A stretch of DNA of 64,000 bases from Microvirga sp. 17 mud 1-3 (GCF_003151255.1 NZ_CP029481.1:930001-994000), one strand, 5' to 3'. Counted from the first letter of the stretch, positions 19,263 to 30,009 are shown. Notes: a model not told the origin generated them from the sequence alone. Numbers and translations: made by a program.

Positions 19263-21683
19263 TTAGACGAAGAAGAAGTCCTTTTCGGTCAGCTTGAGGC
19301 CCTTCTTGAGCGTGGCGATCTCGACCGCAGCCTTCGACCCGGACCCGTCCGCATCATAGGACAGCACACCCTTCTTCTTGTCGTAGATGAAGAAGTCATC
19401 GGCGTCCTTGGCCTTGTCTCCCACCGTGAAGAACTTGCTCGCCATCTTCGCTGGCTTGGCCTCGCTGCCCTTCTTGATCGCGGCGTAAAGCGTCTTGTTC
19501 GCCTTGAACAGGCTGTTCTCCAGCCAGAGCGTGTCGTCCTTGACGGTAAAGTCGGCGATCTTGTCGAGGTTGGTCTTTTTGTTGAACTTGGCATCGAACA
19601 CAAAGATGTCCTGGCCGGCGCCACCATAAAGCACGTCCTTGCCGGCCCCGCCGTAGAGCTTGTCGTTGCCGGCTTGGCCCTTGAGCACATCGTTGCCAGC
19701 GAGGCCCTTGATCACATCGTTGCCGTCCGCGCCGGTGAGACGGTCAACCCGCGCCGTGCCGATCAGAGTCAGCGAGACCGGACCGGGCGGAGGAGGTGGA
19801 GGAGGAGGCGAAACGGACTGCGATAGATCGAGGAGCTGGTCGCCAAACTGGGCGAACTGGATGTCCTTGAGAACGTCGGTGCCGTCCCCCGTGGCCCGCA
19901 TGTCCGTGATTGTGACACTGCCATCGGCATTCCGGATGATCGAATACTGGTCCTTCGCGCCGGAGAACATGGCTGTGTCCGTGCCCGTACCGCCGTCGAG
20001 GGTGTCATTGCCTCCGCCGCCCGTGAGGGTGTCGTTACCAGCGTCTCCATAGAGCATGTCGGCATCGTTGCCCGACTCATGGATGCTGTCATCTCCTTCG
20101 CCGCCATGGACCGTATCGGCACCTGTCGCTCCATAGAGTTGGTCGCGGCCGGCACCGCCGTCGAGGACATTGTTGCCGTCATTTCCGAAGATCGTGTTGT
20201 CGAGATCGTTGCCGGTTCCGTTGATGTTGCCGCCGGCATTCTCCAGAGCGAGATATTCGACGTTCGCGCTCAGCACATAGCTGATCTTGGCGATTACCCG
20301 GTCGAATGTGCCGCCGGACGCATCCTCGGTCACCGTGTCGCCGGTGGAATCGACGAAGTAGAGGTCGTTTCCGGCCCCGCCGGTCATCACGTCATCGCCC
20401 GCTCCACCGACGAGCATGTCCTCACCTGCGCCGCCATCAAGGCGGTCGGCGCCGGCACCGCCGTCGAGGGTGTCATTGCCGCCGCCTCCGCTGAAAACAT
20501 TGACGCCGCTGTTGCCGGTCAGAAGATTGTTCAGCGTGTTCCCGGTCGCCGTGAAGTCGCGTGTACCAGTGACTGTTAGATTTTCGATATTGTCCACCAA
20601 TGTATAGGAATTCGGCGTAAAGGCATCGGTGATCTTGATGGTGTCCGTACCTTCGTCCTTCACCTCGACGACGGTGTCGCCAGCATCGATGATGTAGACA
20701 TCGTCCCCTTTGAGGCCTCCTAGGAGATCATTTCCTCCCTTGCCGTCCAAAATGTTGTTGTGGTCGTTGCCGAGGATCTCATTGCTCAGATCATTGCCGG
20801 TCCCGTCGATATCGCCGGAGCCAGTCAGGGTAAGGAATTCCACGAAATCCGTCAGGGTATAGCTGACGGAGGCCCGGACAGAGTCGATGCCTTCATCATT
20901 GGCTTCGACCACGACATCTCCGGCATCGTTGACAACGAAGGTGTCGTCGCCCAGTCCACCGATCATCTGGTCCGCCCCGAGTCCGCCGTCGAGGATATCG
21001 TTTCCTTTGCCACCATCCAGCAGATTGGCTTCGGCGTTGCCCGTCAGGCGATTATCGTAATCATTGCCGGTCGCCTTCTGGCCGACCATCAGCTCGATAT
21101 TCTCGAGCTCAGTCCCGACGAGGGAATAATCGAAGAGAGCGTAGACTGTATCGTCCCCGCCATCGGCAAGCTCGACGATGACGTCGTTGACATCATCCAC
21201 AAAATAGACATCGTGGCCGAGCCCGCCGATCAGATGATCGCTACCCTTGCCGCCGTCCAGAGTGTCATTGCCTGCGCCGCCATTGAGAATATTGGCGAGA
21301 TCGTTCCCGTAGATCTGGTTGTTCGCGTCGTTTCCGGTTGCCTCCTGAGCTTGTCCCTCAAGCAGGACGTGCTCCACGTTGGCGTAGTCCTTCAGATCGA
21401 TGTTGAAGTGCGAGATGATCGCATCCTCGCCCTCGTCGGCGAGCTCTGTGACCACGACGCCTGCTCCTGCATCGTAAAGCACATAGAGGTCGTCCCCCTT
21501 GCCCCCGATCAGGGTATCCTTGCCTTCCTTCCCATCGAGCGCATTGCTCCAATCGTTCCCCGTCAGGATGTTGTCCAGGGCGTTGCCGATGATGCTGGCG
21601 TCGGCATCGCTCGCTTGCAGCGTGTAGTTCTGCTCCTGGTCCGTGAGCGTGTAGGTCTTGGTGACGGGATCATAGGTCGGCAC
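19263..21683 (-). CDS. Large RTX calcium-binding repeat protein (RTX 2)
   Basis: An 806-residue protein made almost wholly of RTX blocks. At least nine units follow the pattern GTGND-x-N-x-I-x-GND-x-x-N-x-LDGG-x-G-x-D-x-L-x-GG-x-GDD-x-Y-x-VD, alternating with NIEYL-type beta strands. A Pro-rich linker (SPPPPPPPG) near residue 640 joins this to a terminal cassette of about 160 residues that matches RTX 1 at all but two internal positions. There is no signal peptide, so type I secretion is inferred; no exporter genes lie in the window. It is probably a surface or biofilm protein. Confidence 0.85.
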   Translation of the reverse strand: MPTYDPVTKTYTLTDQEQNYTLQASDADASIIGNALDNILTGNDWSNALDGKEGKDTLIGGKGDDLYVLYDAGAGVVVTELADEGEDAIISHFNIDLKDYANVEHVLLEGQAQEATGNDANNQIYGNDLANILNGGAGNDTLDGGKGSDHLIGGLGHDVYFVDDVNDVIVELADGGDDTVYALFDYSLVGTELENIELMVGQKATGNDYDNRLTGNAEANLLDGGKGNDILDGGLGADQMIGGLGDDTFVVNDAGDVVVEANDEGIDSVRASVSYTLTDFVEFLTLTGSGDIDGTGNDLSNEILGNDHNNILDGKGGNDLLGGLKGDDVYIIDAGDTVVEVKDEGTDTIKITDAFTPNSYTLVDNIENLTVTGTRDFTATGNTLNNLLTGNSGVNVFSGGGGNDTLDGGAGADRLDGGAGEDMLVGGAGDDVMTGGAGNDLYFVDSTGDTVTEDASGGTFDRVIAKISYVLSANVEYLALENAGGNINGTGNDLDNTIFGNDGNNVLDGGAGRDQLYGATGADTVHGGEGDDSIHESGNDADMLYGDAGNDTLTGGGGNDTLDGGTGTDTAMFSGAKDQYSIIRNADGSVTITDMRATGDGTDVLKDIQFAQFGDQLLDLSQSVSPPPPPPPPGPVSLTLIGTARVDRLTGADGNDVIKGLAGNDVLKGQAGNDKLYGGAGKDVLYGGAGQDIFVFDAKFNKKTNLDKIADFTVKDDTLWLENSLFKANKTLYAAIKKGSEAKPAKMASKFFTVGDKAKDADDFFIYDKKKGVLSYDADGSGSKAAVEIATLKKGLKLTEKDFFFV

Positions 21684-21780
21684 GGAAATTCTCCTCGCGG
21701 GTTTTTCGCAAGGTATTTTATTCTATATAACGTATCAGTATATTTATCGGAGCGGTCTCACTTACCGCTGCGGATGCAGG

Positions 21781-22512
21781 TCAGGGCCGGTGCGGAAGAA
21801 CTTCGCCCCGAAGGAAACCGGCCAGATCGTCCGTGATGTGGTCGATGTGGAGGGCTCTCACGGCCTCCTGCTCGAACTCCTCGCGGAAGGGATCGGCCGT
21901 CCGCGGCACCACGAGGGTGGTGGTCATGCCCAGATCATGGGGAACGACCAGGTTCTTGGCGATGTCCTCGAACATAGCGGCTCGCTTCGGCTCGACCGCG
22001 TGCTTGTCCAGGAAGCTCTCATAGGCGCGTCGGTCGGGCTTGGGCACGAAATTGGCCGCCGCGATGTCAAACACGTCGTCGAAATGGTCGAGGATGCCGA
22101 TCTTCCGGGCCACGTTCTCCGCATGCTTGCGGGAGCCGTTGGTCAGGATCAGCTTCCGCCCGGGAAGCTTCTCGATCGCGAACCCTAAGCGCTCGTCCAG
22201 GGCGATGTCCGTGTGGTCGATGTCGTGGGCGAAATCGAGGAAGTCGTAAGGATCGATGTCGTATTCGTCGATCAGGGCCCGCAGGGTCGTGCCGTATTTA
22301 TGGTAGAAATACTTCTGCAGGGCACGGGCCGAAAGGCCGTCGATCCCAAAGAGCTCGGCAATATACAGGGTGATCCGCTCGTCCACCTGTGGCCAGATCC
22401 GGGAGGTATGGGGATAGAGCGTGTTGTCGAGATCGAAGATCCATGTGTCCACATGGGAGAAATCCCGTGCTTCCCCTAAGGACAGTTTGTCGTCGATCGG
22501 CAGAGCTTTCAT
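21781..22512 (-). CDS. HAD-superfamily pyrimidine 5'-nucleotidase-like hydrolase
   Basis: A 243-residue HAD hydrolase. Motif I is FDLDNTLYP (nucleophile Asp near residue 26), motif II LTNGSRKH, motif III with KPDRRAY, and motif IV MFEDIAKN. DNTLYP with a helical cap is typical of the Sdt1/pyrimidine 5'-nucleotidase subgroup, which is common next to argB in Hyphomicrobiales. It follows argB by 80 bp on the same strand, with a strong hairpin between them. Confidence 0.88.
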   Translation of the reverse strand: MKALPIDDKLSLGEARDFSHVDTWIFDLDNTLYPHTSRIWPQVDERITLYIAELFGIDGLSARALQKYFYHKYGTTLRALIDEYDIDPYDFLDFAHDIDHTDIALDERLGFAIEKLPGRKLILTNGSRKHAENVARKIGILDHFDDVFDIAAANFVPKPDRRAYESFLDKHAVEPKRAAMFEDIAKNLVVPHDLGMTTTLVVPRTADPFREEFEQEAVRALHIDHITDDLAGFLRGEVLPHRP

Positions 22513-22528
22513 GGCACCCTAAAGATGA

Positions 22529-22553
22529 ATATGGGGCCGCAGCGGCCCCATAT
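22529..22553. terminator. Perfect 12-bp hairpin between argB and the nucleotidase gene
   Basis: Arms 22529-22540 and 22542-22553 (ATATGGGGCCGC and its reverse complement) flank a single base. It is very stable and GC-rich at its core. On the minus strand it lies after the argB stop and before the nucleotidase start. There is no long U tract, so it may attenuate or process the transcript rather than stop it. Confidence 0.55.
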
Positions 22554-22591
22554 CGGTAATATAGGCACGGAATGCGTGCATTTGAAGGGGC

Positions 22592-23506
22592 CTACCCCCG
22601 CCGGATGAGGGTGCCGGCGCCGTGGTCCGTGAAGAGCTCGAGCAGAACCGCGTGGGGCACCTTGCCGTCGAGGATGACGACCGCCTCGACGCCCCGCTCC
22701 AGGGCATAGATGCAGGTCTCGATCTTCGGGATCATGCCGTCCGTGATAGTGCCGTCGGCGATCAGGCGGCGGCAATCCTCGATGGTCAGCTCGGGGATCA
22801 GGTTCTTGTTCTTGTCGAGGACGCCGGGCACGTCGGTGAGCAGAAGGAGGCGCTTCGCCATCATGGCGCCCGCAATGGCGCCCGCGAAGGTGTCGGCGTT
22901 GACGTTGTAGGTCTCGCCGTCATGGCCCACCGCCACCGGCGCCAGGACCGGGATCAGCTCGGCGCTGAGAACCTGGTCCAGAACCGCGCGGTTGACGGAA
23001 TCGGGTTCGCCCACGAAGCCGAGATCCACCACCTTCTCGATGTTCGAATCCGGGTCCACAGCCGTGCGGGTCACCTTGCGGGCCGTGACCATGTTGCCGT
23101 CCTTGCCGCACAGGCCGACCGCCTTGCCGCCCTCGGCGCCGATCCAGCCGACGATCTGCTTGTTGATGGAGCCGGCCAGGACCATCTCCACAACCTCGAC
23201 GGTCGCCGCGTCGGTGACGCGCAGGCCCGCCTTGAACTCGGACTTGATGCCGAGCTTGTCGAGCATCTTGCCGATCTGCGGACCGCCGCCATGCACCACG
23301 ATGGGCTTGATCCCCGACTGCTCGAGCAGCACCACGTCCTCGGCGAAATCCTCCGCGGCGGCGCGGTCCCCCATGGCGTGTCCGCCGTACTTGATCACCA
23401 CGACCTGCTGGTCGTAGCGCTGCATGTGCGGAAGGGCCTGGACCAGCACTTCGGCTTGCACATGGACGTCGGGCAGCTGCTGGGCTGCGGGATTGGAACT
23501 GGACAT
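22592..23506 (-). CDS. argB: Acetylglutamate kinase ArgB
   Basis: A 304-residue amino acid kinase-fold enzyme. [12 protein letters not shown] (phosphate loop), VHGGGPQIG, and the C-terminal DGRIPH-type segment ([15 protein letters not shown]) are diagnostic. It phosphorylates N-acetylglutamate in arginine synthesis. Proximity to engB, yidC, rnpA and rpmH is a conserved Hyphomicrobiales arrangement, though here extra genes intervene. Confidence 0.97.
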   Translation of the reverse strand: MSSSNPAAQQLPDVHVQAEVLVQALPHMQRYDQQVVVIKYGGHAMGDRAAAEDFAEDVVLLEQSGIKPIVVHGGGPQIGKMLDKLGIKSEFKAGLRVTDAATVEVVEMVLAGSINKQIVGWIGAEGGKAVGLCGKDGNMVTARKVTRTAVDPDSNIEKVVDLGFVGEPDSVNRAVLDQVLSAELIPVLAPVAVGHDGETYNVNADTFAGAIAGAMMAKRLLLLTDVPGVLDKNKNLIPELTIEDCRRLIADGTITDGMIPKIETCIYALERGVEAVVILDGKVPHAVLLELFTDHGAGTLIRRG

Positions 23507-23580
23507 GAACGGCCCCGGCGCGTGAGAGAACGGAACGGCGAGGGTTCTAGCCGAAGGGGAGCGCTCTGCAAACAGAGACT

Positions 23581-23952
23581 TCAGCCCCGCGGGCGAAGAA
23601 TCCCGGCCACGCCCGCAAGCAGCCAGCCGCCCATGAGCAGGAAACCGCCGGTCGGGGCCGCCATGGGCGCGAGGGCCACGCCCGAAAAGGCGCGGCGGGA
23701 AAGGTCGCCGCAGAACAGGGCGAGCCCGAGAACAAGCGCGAGGCCGGCGAGGCGCCCCAGGACAGAGTGGAGAGCGCCCAGGGCCATGAGGGCAGCCAGC
23801 GCCAGGAGGGCCGGGGCGTGGAACAGGAGGAATTGCGCAGCGGTCTGCAGCTGGCCGCCGCCGGTCAGGTGCGAGGCTGCGGCCGAGAGGGCGACGCCCA
23901 GGCAGCCGGCGAGGCCCGCCATCAGGACCAGGAGGCGCTCCGGCAGGGTCAC
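23581..23952 (-). CDS. DUF423 family small membrane protein
   Basis: A 123-residue protein with four predicted transmembrane helices. The [16 protein letters not shown] segment near the N-terminus and a glycine-rich last helix ([11 protein letters not shown]) fit DUF423 (YgdD-like). No biochemical role is established. Its ATG overlaps the engB stop by 4 bp, so the two are probably translated together. Confidence 0.85.
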   Translation of the reverse strand: MTLPERLLVLMAGLAGCLGVALSAAASHLTGGGQLQTAAQFLLFHAPALLALAALMALGALHSVLGRLAGLALVLGLALFCGDLSRRAFSGVALAPMAAPTGGFLLMGGWLLAGVAGILRPRG

Positions 23953-24605
23953 GCCTCGCCCCGCTCGCTCAGGAGGCGGGCGATCTGTGCGCGAAGTTCC
24001 GGGATGCCCGCGCCCGTACGGCTCGAGGTGGGCATGATCACCGGAAAGGCCGCGGCGCGCTTGGCGATCTTCTGGGCCGTGTCGGCGATCCGCTTCTCGA
24101 TCTCGCCATTCTTCAGCTCGTCCGCCTTGGTCAGCACGATCTGATAGGACACGGCAGCCTTGTCGAGGGTCTCCAGCACCGCCTCATCCACCGGCTTGAT
24201 GCCGTGGCGGGCATCGATCAGGACATAGACGCGGGCCAGGCTTGCCCGTCCGCGAAGGTAGTCGTGGATCAGTTTTGTCCAGGCCTGCACCTTCTCCTTC
24301 TCGACGGCCGCATAGCCGTAGCCCGGCATGTCGACGAGGTGGAAGCGCCCGCCGATGTCGAAGAAGTTGAGCTGCTGCGTCCGCCCGGGTGTATGGGAGG
24401 TGCGCGCCAGGGTGTTGCGGCCCGTCAGGGCGTTGACGAGGCTCGACTTGCCCACGTTGGAGCGCCCCGCGAAGGCGATCTCCACCTTGCTCATGGGAGG
24501 CAGGTTCGTCAGGGCGTTCGCCGCCCATTTGAAATCCGCCTCGCCGGCAAAAAGCTTGCGGCCGGGCTCGAGGAAGGGTTCGATATCGGATGCCGTGTCT
24601 GTCAT
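23949..24605 (-). CDS. engB: Ribosome biogenesis GTP-binding protein EngB (YihA/YsxC)
   Basis: A 218-residue GTPase with G1 GRSNVGKSS, switch region [12 protein letters not shown]3 DMPGYGYA and G4 TKADEL. This is the EngB signature; the protein helps assemble the large ribosomal subunit. The ATG at 24605 was chosen because AAGGAG lies just before it; an in-frame GTG seven codons upstream is less likely. Confidence 0.95.
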   Translation of the reverse strand: MTDTASDIEPFLEPGRKLFAGEADFKWAANALTNLPPMSKVEIAFAGRSNVGKSSLVNALTGRNTLARTSHTPGRTQQLNFFDIGGRFHLVDMPGYGYAAVEKEKVQAWTKLIHDYLRGRASLARVYVLIDARHGIKPVDEAVLETLDKAAVSYQIVLTKADELKNGEIEKRIADTAQKIAKRAAAFPVIMPTSSRTGAGIPELRAQIARLLSERGEA

Positions 24606-24636
24606 GGGCTCCTTATCGACGCTCACACGGCGTTGT

Positions 24637-26166
24637 TCAAGGCGCTTTACCGGTTCCGGCTGCCTTGCGGCTCCAGAACGGCTTTGCCTTCTCCAGCCGC
24701 CCCGCCAAGGTTCCCGCCCGGGACAGGTGGCGCTTTCTGCGTCGGGCTGCCATGCGTTCGTCCCACGAGGCGGGAGAGAGCTGCCTCGCCATGACGAGAT
24801 CGTTCAATTCTCCGAGCTCGTCCTGAAGGTCCTGGAGGATCGGCCGCATGATCCTGTGCCGCTTTTCTGCCTTTTCCCCCGGAAATGTTGCGGAAAAGAA
24901 CTCGATTCCGTAGCGCAGCCCCTTGATCCGGATCCGGAGGCGGTGCCGCTTTCCGTCGCTGACCTTCGTCAGGCTACGGGTCGCCTTGCGGATCTGTTTC
25001 CACCGGCATCCCAGCTCCCGGCGCGCCCTGTCCATGGCCGGGACCGAGCGGGCACTGCGTGCCTTTTTGCGGCTCGCCCACCGGCCTGCCTCGATCCAGG
25101 CGGCGAGCCGGAGGATCGCGGACCGGAAGCGGGGCTTTTCGAGCGTCTTGAGCAGCGCCGCATACGCCCGGACCTGCTCCTTCTCGGCCTTCGCCAAAGC
25201 CTCCGGATCGAGCTCGGCGCCCGCGTTCCGCAGGGTGTCGATATGGACGTCGACATCGCGCACGCGGCCCAGTTTCTTGCCGATCCAGCGCAGATCCTTC
25301 ATCGCCGCGAGGCTCTCCCGGTCGTCGAGCATGTCTTCGAAGAGCGAGATCGCTGCCTTGAGGCGCCGCGTTCCTACCCTCATCTGGTGCAGGGCTTCGG
25401 GCGCCCGCGTGCGCCGGAGGACCTCCTCGTTCCTGACAACCTGGAGGAGGCAGGAGCGGGCAATGGTCCGGAACGCATCGGCACTGCTCCAGGTCGGCGG
25501 CACGAGGATGGGAGCGGCGTGAGCCGCTTCCACCTCCGGAGCGTGCAGAAGCCGGTAGCCTCGCTCGGACTTGGTCAGGAGCGAGAGGCGTACCGTGTCG
25601 GCAAGGTCCCGGGCCAACGAAAACAGGGACGAGACGTCTCCCCGCTGCAGCTCGAACTCGATCTCGGTGAAATCCGCCGTCTTCGGTCCTGCCGTGACCC
25701 GGCCCTGATCGAGACTGATCTCGATGAGCGAATCCCGATGCGCGCATTCGAAGACGCGCCGTTCCGTTTCGAGGGTGAAGGCGGGAGCGAGGCGCTCGGT
25801 GAGGCCGGGCCGAGCGAGAAGGGAGGCGAGCGGCGTCGCGGCCGCGACGTCGAGGGCAAGGCGGTTCTCCGCAAGGGGCCATTCCCATTCGGGCCTGCCC
25901 AGGGCAAGCCCCTGATCCGCATCCTCCGCCTTGAGAGTCTGGACGAAGCGTCCGTCCCACTCCCGGATGCGCAGGGACAATCCTGCCTGCCGCAGCGCGA
26001 GGTCCGGCGTATCGTAATAGGTGGTGCGCAGGGTCCCGCTCCGTTCAGGGAGCGGCTCCGCCCTCTGGAACAGGGGGAGGGCCAGCAGGTCCGTTATGGG
26101 GCCTGCCGCCCATTCGAGTTTCAGCTCGATCTCGTGTGGGGTCGGCACGGGGTTTGCTCGATGCAT
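24637..26166 (-). CDS. CYTH and CHAD domain protein (inorganic triphosphatase-like)
   Basis: A 509-residue protein. The N-terminal CYTH domain (about residues 8-190) begins with the signature HEIELKLE and has [20 protein letters not shown], the acidic/basic tunnel that binds triphosphate and metal. The C-terminal CHAD domain (about 215-480) is histidine- and arginine-rich helices ([30 protein letters not shown]). E. coli YgiF with this architecture is an inorganic triphosphatase; CHAD domains bind polyphosphate. The start at 26166 puts HEIELKLE at the normal place; a GTG 13 codons upstream is possible. Confidence 0.9.
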   Translation of the reverse strand: MHRANPVPTPHEIELKLEWAAGPITDLLALPLFQRAEPLPERSGTLRTTYYDTPDLALRQAGLSLRIREWDGRFVQTLKAEDADQGLALGRPEWEWPLAENRLALDVAAATPLASLLARPGLTERLAPAFTLETERRVFECAHRDSLIEISLDQGRVTAGPKTADFTEIEFELQRGDVSSLFSLARDLADTVRLSLLTKSERGYRLLHAPEVEAAHAAPILVPPTWSSADAFRTIARSCLLQVVRNEEVLRRTRAPEALHQMRVGTRRLKAAISLFEDMLDDRESLAAMKDLRWIGKKLGRVRDVDVHIDTLRNAGAELDPEALAKAEKEQVRAYAALLKTLEKPRFRSAILRLAAWIEAGRWASRKKARSARSVPAMDRARRELGCRWKQIRKATRSLTKVSDGKRHRLRIRIKGLRYGIEFFSATFPGEKAEKRHRIMRPILQDLQDELGELNDLVMARQLSPASWDERMAARRRKRHLSRAGTLAGRLEKAKPFWSRKAAGTGKAP

Positions 26167-26385
26167 CGTGCGCCATCCGGATTCTGCAACGGGGCTTCGC
26201 TTCACGGCGGGGCGGTAGCCTGTCCGAATAAGGATGTAGAGGAGGGACGGCGACGAGCAATGTCAGCCGGAGGTTCCTCAAGTTTGATGGCCTGGGCCAC
26301 GAACCTGGCGGGGTGTTCTTTTGAGCCGCTTGTGCTTTCTTCCGGATGCGGAGGCTCGGCTCGCCCCGTGCAGGAGAGAAGCGCC

Positions 26386-26970
26386 ATGAAGACCGACCCG
26401 GTCCGCATCTATTCCGTCGAAATCCTGTCGGACGATTGGGCGGTGCTGAAGAAGGTGACCTTCGACTATACGCGCCGGGACGGGCGGGTCGAGCGGCAGG
26501 TCCGCCAGACCTATGACCGGGGCAACGGCGCCGTGATCCTGCCCTACGATCCTGACCGGAAGACCGTTCTGCTCGTTCGGCAGTTCCGGCTTCCGGCCTA
26601 TGTGAGCGGCCATCCCGCGCCCCTCATCGAGGCCTGCGCCGGGCTTCTCGACGACCGCGATCCCGAAACCTGCATCCGCCGGGAGGCCGAGGAGGAGTTG
26701 GGTTACCGCCTGCGCGAGCCCCGGCGCGTCCTGAGCGCCTTCATGAGCCCGGGCAGCGTCACCGAGCGGCTCGCCTTCTTCGTGGCGCGCTATTCCCCCG
26801 CCGACCGAATCGGCGCTGGCGGCGGCGCCGAGGGGGAGGGCGAGGACATCGAGGTGCTGGAGCCGACCCTCGACGAGGCTCTTTGCATGATCGACCGGGG
26901 CGAGATCATCGACGGCAAGACCATCATGCTCCTGCAGCACGTGAAGCTGAAGGGACTGATGGAGGCCTGA
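26386..26970 (+). CDS. Nudix hydrolase, NudK/ADP-ribose pyrophosphatase-like
   Basis: A 194-residue Nudix protein. The Nudix box is readable near residue 87: G-L-L-DD with the downstream RREAEEELGY, giving the REAxEEL metal-binding helix. The preceding LVRQFRLPAYVSGHP segment is typical of the NudK/NudF branch that cleaves GDP-mannose or ADP-ribose. The ATG at 26386 has a GGAGAGAAG site. It is convergent with the acyltransferase gene and divergent from the CYTH-CHAD gene. Confidence 0.88.
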   Translation: MKTDPVRIYSVEILSDDWAVLKKVTFDYTRRDGRVERQVRQTYDRGNGAVILPYDPDRKTVLLVRQFRLPAYVSGHPAPLIEACAGLLDDRDPETCIRREAEEELGYRLREPRRVLSAFMSPGSVTERLAFFVARYSPADRIGAGGGAEGEGEDIEVLEPTLDEALCMIDRGEIIDGKTIMLLQHVKLKGLMEA

Positions 26971-26980
26971 GCCGCGCCTC

Positions 26981-27622
26981 TCAGGCGGCCCCGCGCAGGG
27001 CCGCGAGGTCCGATCCGCGGATGGCCTCGAGGTTGCGGGAGATCTTCCCGGCATCCCAGTCCCACCAGCGGATCGTCAGGAGTTCTGCGATCACGTCGTC
27101 TGGGAAGCGCCTGCGGATGAGCCGCGCCGGATTGCCGCCGACGATCGCATAGGGCGGCACGTCGGCGGTCACGACGGATTTCGCCGCCACGATGGCGCCG
27201 TCGCCGATGGTGATTCCCGGCATGATCGTCGCCTCCTGGCCGATCCACACGTCGTTTCCGACGATTGTGTCGCCCTTCAGCCCCGCCTGGATCGTCGCCC
27301 AGTCGAATCCTTCCTCCCAGCCGTTCCCGAAAATGTTGAACGGATAGGTGGAGAAGCCCGTCATGGCGTGGTTGGCACCGTTCATGATGAAGGTGACGCC
27401 GCTCGCGATGGCGCAGAACCGCCCGATCACCAGCCTGTCGCCGATGAAGTCGTAATGGTGCTGGACGCAGCTTTCCACGAAATGCTCGGGGCCGCGCGGA
27501 TCGTCGTAATAGGTGTAGTCGCCGACCTGGATGTTGGGCTGTTTCACGAAGGCCTTGAGAAAGCCCACCCGCGGGTGGCCGGGCATCGGATGCGGCGTCC
27601 TGGGATCGGGTCCTGCGGTCAT
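26981..27622 (-). CDS. Vat/CatB-type xenobiotic acyltransferase (hexapeptide repeat)
   Basis: A 213-residue left-handed beta-helix acetyltransferase. Hexapeptide repeats run from about residue 55 to 165 (IGRFCAIASGVTF, IVGNDVWIGQEATIMPGITIGDGAIVAAKSVV). The catalytic histidine loop NGANHAMTG (about residue 85) and GNPARLIRRRF at the end are typical of Vat streptogramin and type B chloramphenicol acetyltransferases. Chromosomal relatives are often not resistance genes, so resistance is only a possibility. Confidence 0.85.
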   Translation of the reverse strand: MTAGPDPRTPHPMPGHPRVGFLKAFVKQPNIQVGDYTYYDDPRGPEHFVESCVQHHYDFIGDRLVIGRFCAIASGVTFIMNGANHAMTGFSTYPFNIFGNGWEEGFDWATIQAGLKGDTIVGNDVWIGQEATIMPGITIGDGAIVAAKSVVTADVPPYAIVGGNPARLIRRRFPDDVIAELLTIRWWDWDAGKISRNLEAIRGSDLAALRGAA

Positions 27623-27640
27623 GTGGGCTCCTTTGAAACG

Positions 27641-27668
27641 AAAATCCCCGGAGCAGGGCTCCGGGGAT
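27641..27668 (-). terminator. Rho-independent terminator after yidC
   Basis: Arms 27644-27654 and 27658-27668 (ATCCCCGGAGC and reverse complement) with a 3-nt loop are followed on the minus strand by TTTT. It lies 28 bp after the yidC stop and just before the acyltransferase start. Confidence 0.8.
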
Positions 27669-27695
27669 CCATGATGTCGCTCGGTTCCGGTCCGG

Positions 27696-29549
27696 TCAGC
27701 CCTTGGCGGGCGTCTTCCGGCCGAACGTTCCGCGCAGGTTGTGCCAGAGCTCGATCCGCACCCCGTTGCGCTTCATGATGAAGGCCTGCTGGGTCACGGA
27801 GAGGAGGTTGTTCCAGGCCCAGTAGATCACAAGACCTGCCGGGAACGAGCCGAGCATGAAGGTGAAGATCACCGGCATCCAGGCAAAGACCTGCTTCTGG
27901 ACCGGGTCCGGCGGCTCCGGGTTCATCTTCATCTGGAGCCACATGGTCACGCCCATGATGAGCGGCCAGGCGCCGAGCATCAGGAAGTGGCCGATCACCG
28001 GAACGGCGCCCGGATCGTAGGGCAGGAGGCCGAACAGGTTGAAGACGGAGGTCGGGTCCGGCGCCGCGAGGTCGCGGATCCAGCCGAAGAACGGCGCATG
28101 GCGCATTTCGATGGTGACGAAGAGCACCTTGTAGAGCGCGAAGAAGACCGGGATCTGGATGAGCACGGGCCAGCAGCCTGCCACCGGATTGATCTTCTCC
28201 TTGCGGTACAGCTCCATCAGCGCCTGCTGCTGCTTCATCTTGTCGTCAGCATAGCGCTCGCGGATGGCCGCCATCTCCGGCTGCACGGCCTTCATCTTCG
28301 CCATGGAGGCGTAGGACTTGCTGGCGAGCGGGAAGAACAGCGCCTTCAGGACCACCGTGACGAGAAGGATCGCGATGCCGAAATTGCCGAAGAGCTTGTA
28401 GAAGAAGTCGAGGACCTTAAAGAGCGGCTTGGTGATGAAGTAGAACCAGCCCCAATCGATCAGCAGGTCGAAGTTCTTGATGTTCAGGTTCGAGGCGTAC
28501 TGATCGACCGTCGCAACTTCCTTTGCGCCTGCGAACACGCGCTGAGTCGTCTCCACGGTGGCGCCCGGCTGCACCGTCTGGGGCGCGCCCAGGACGTTGG
28601 CCTGATAGGTCGGGCCGGTCGGGTTCTGGCGGACCGTGAAGGAGCCCTGATAGCCCTGAGCCTGGTCCGGAATGACCGCGGCTGCCCAGTACTTATCCGT
28701 GATGCCGAGGAAGCCGCCGGTCACATTGTCCCACGTCTTGCCGACGAGGCCCTGCCCGGGGACGGGGTTCTCCTTGTCGAGCTTGGCATAGGTGAATTCC
28801 TGCAGGCCCTGGTCGCCGAGGACGCCGATCAGGCCCTCGTGCAGGACGTAGTAGCCGAGGGTGGTGGGCTTCCCGTGGCGGGAGACGAGGCCATAGGGGT
28901 GGAGCGTCACGGGCTCCGTGCCGCGGTTCTCGACGCTGTCCTTCACGGTGAACATGAACTTGTCGTCCACCGAGATGGTGCGGTGGAAGACCTGGCCCTT
29001 GCCGTTGTCCCAGGTCAGGGTCACGGGGCTTGCGGGGGTCAGCCTGTCCTTGTCGGCGGTCCAGACCGTGTTAGGGCCCGGGACGGAATCGGCCTGGGGA
29101 CCGACCCAGCCGAAATCGGCGTAGTAGGGGTTCTGGCTCCCGGAGGGCGACAGGAGCACGATGTTCGGGCTCTTGGGGTCGACCGTCTCGTGATAGTGCC
29201 GCAGCGCCACGTCATCGAGGCGGCCGCCGCGGAGGTTGATGGAGCCGAGGATGGCGGGCGTCTCGACGGGCAGGCGCGGCGAGCGGGCGAGGGCGGCCTC
29301 GCGGGTCTCGACCGTCGGGGCGGCAGGGGTTGCCGGAACGGTGCCCGGGACCGGTGCCGAGGGGCCTCCGGCCTGACTCGGGGTCGGCGTCGGCGTCGCC
29401 GGATTGGCCTGCTGAGCCGTCTGCTGGGCGTGCTGGGCGGCCTGGCGCTGCCGTTCGGCTTCGGGGGCCGCGAAGAAGTATTGCCAACCGATCAAAACCG
29501 CCATCGACAGCACGATGGCGACGATGAGGTTCTTGTTCTCATTGCGCAT
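27696..29549 (-). CDS. yidC: Membrane protein insertase YidC
   Basis: A 617-residue Gram-negative YidC. It begins with a transmembrane anchor ([19 protein letters not shown]), then a Pro/Ala/Gln-rich linker and a periplasmic beta-sandwich P1 domain (about 100-370). Five C-terminal helices follow, with the conserved cytoplasmic segment [21 protein letters not shown]. It inserts and folds inner-membrane proteins with or without SecYEG. The ATG at 29549 places the first helix correctly and leaves an 11-bp overlap with rnpA. Confidence 0.97.
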   Translation of the reverse strand: MRNENKNLIVAIVLSMAVLIGWQYFFAAPEAERQRQAAQHAQQTAQQANPATPTPTPSQAGGPSAPVPGTVPATPAAPTVETREAALARSPRLPVETPAILGSINLRGGRLDDVALRHYHETVDPKSPNIVLLSPSGSQNPYYADFGWVGPQADSVPGPNTVWTADKDRLTPASPVTLTWDNGKGQVFHRTISVDDKFMFTVKDSVENRGTEPVTLHPYGLVSRHGKPTTLGYYVLHEGLIGVLGDQGLQEFTYAKLDKENPVPGQGLVGKTWDNVTGGFLGITDKYWAAAVIPDQAQGYQGSFTVRQNPTGPTYQANVLGAPQTVQPGATVETTQRVFAGAKEVATVDQYASNLNIKNFDLLIDWGWFYFITKPLFKVLDFFYKLFGNFGIAILLVTVVLKALFFPLASKSYASMAKMKAVQPEMAAIRERYADDKMKQQQALMELYRKEKINPVAGCWPVLIQIPVFFALYKVLFVTIEMRHAPFFGWIRDLAAPDPTSVFNLFGLLPYDPGAVPVIGHFLMLGAWPLIMGVTMWLQMKMNPEPPDPVQKQVFAWMPVIFTFMLGSFPAGLVIYWAWNNLLSVTQQAFIMKRNGVRIELWHNLRGTFGRKTPAKG

Positions 29550-29988
29550 GGGAATGTCCGCGACGCTCGCCGTTGGGAGGTGAGGAGGGGGTAGGGCGGC
29601 CCTCGGGCCGCGCCGTCTTCGGCTTGGTGACGACACGCAACGCCCGCCGAAGGTCGTCGATGAGCACGTCGTAATCCGCAGCCAGGATGTCGCGCCGTCC
29701 GATCACCACGATATCGGCACGAATGTCGGCATAATCCAGACCGACCATCCCGCATGCGCTCCTGAGTCGCCGCTTGATCCGGTTGCGCTCAGTGGCGTGA
29801 CCGACCCGCTTGGTTACGGTCAGGCCGATCCGGAGACCGTCTTCGGGAAGGCGGCTGGTGTTCCGGTCGTCGCGCAGGAGGCCCTGGACCGTCATCCGCT
29901 CCGTATGAAAGCGGCGGCCCGAGGCCGCCGCAACGAAATCAGATCGTTTCGTCAGGCGCCCGACCGTGGTTGCGCGAGGCTCGCGCAC
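29539..29988 (-). CDS. rnpA: Ribonuclease P protein component RnpA
   Basis: A 149-residue basic protein. [22 protein letters not shown] contains the RNR signature that binds the P RNA, and RLTKRSDF is the usual N-terminal motif. It matures tRNA 5' ends. It is 21 bp after rpmH and overlaps yidC by 11 bp; no yidD lies between them. A C-terminal extension of about 25 residues (KPKTARPEG onward) includes the overlap. Confidence 0.95.
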   Translation of the reverse strand: MREPRATTVGRLTKRSDFVAAASGRRFHTERMTVQGLLRDDRNTSRLPEDGLRIGLTVTKRVGHATERNRIKRRLRSACGMVGLDYADIRADIVVIGRRDILAADYDVLIDDLRRALRVVTKPKTARPEGRPTPSSPPNGERRGHSHAQ

Positions 29989-30009
29989 CGGTCAGTCCTG
30001 AACGCCGGG

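Noticed and set aside
19263..21683. Repeated GGxGxD blocks as a tandem DNA repeat or CRISPR
   Set aside because: The repeats are protein-level RTX motifs with divergent codons; there are no uniform direct repeats with spacers. No CRISPR array was seen anywhere in the window.
27741..29594. 617-codon plus-strand frame over yidC
   Set aside because: Antisense shadow; yidC on the minus strand is unmistakable.
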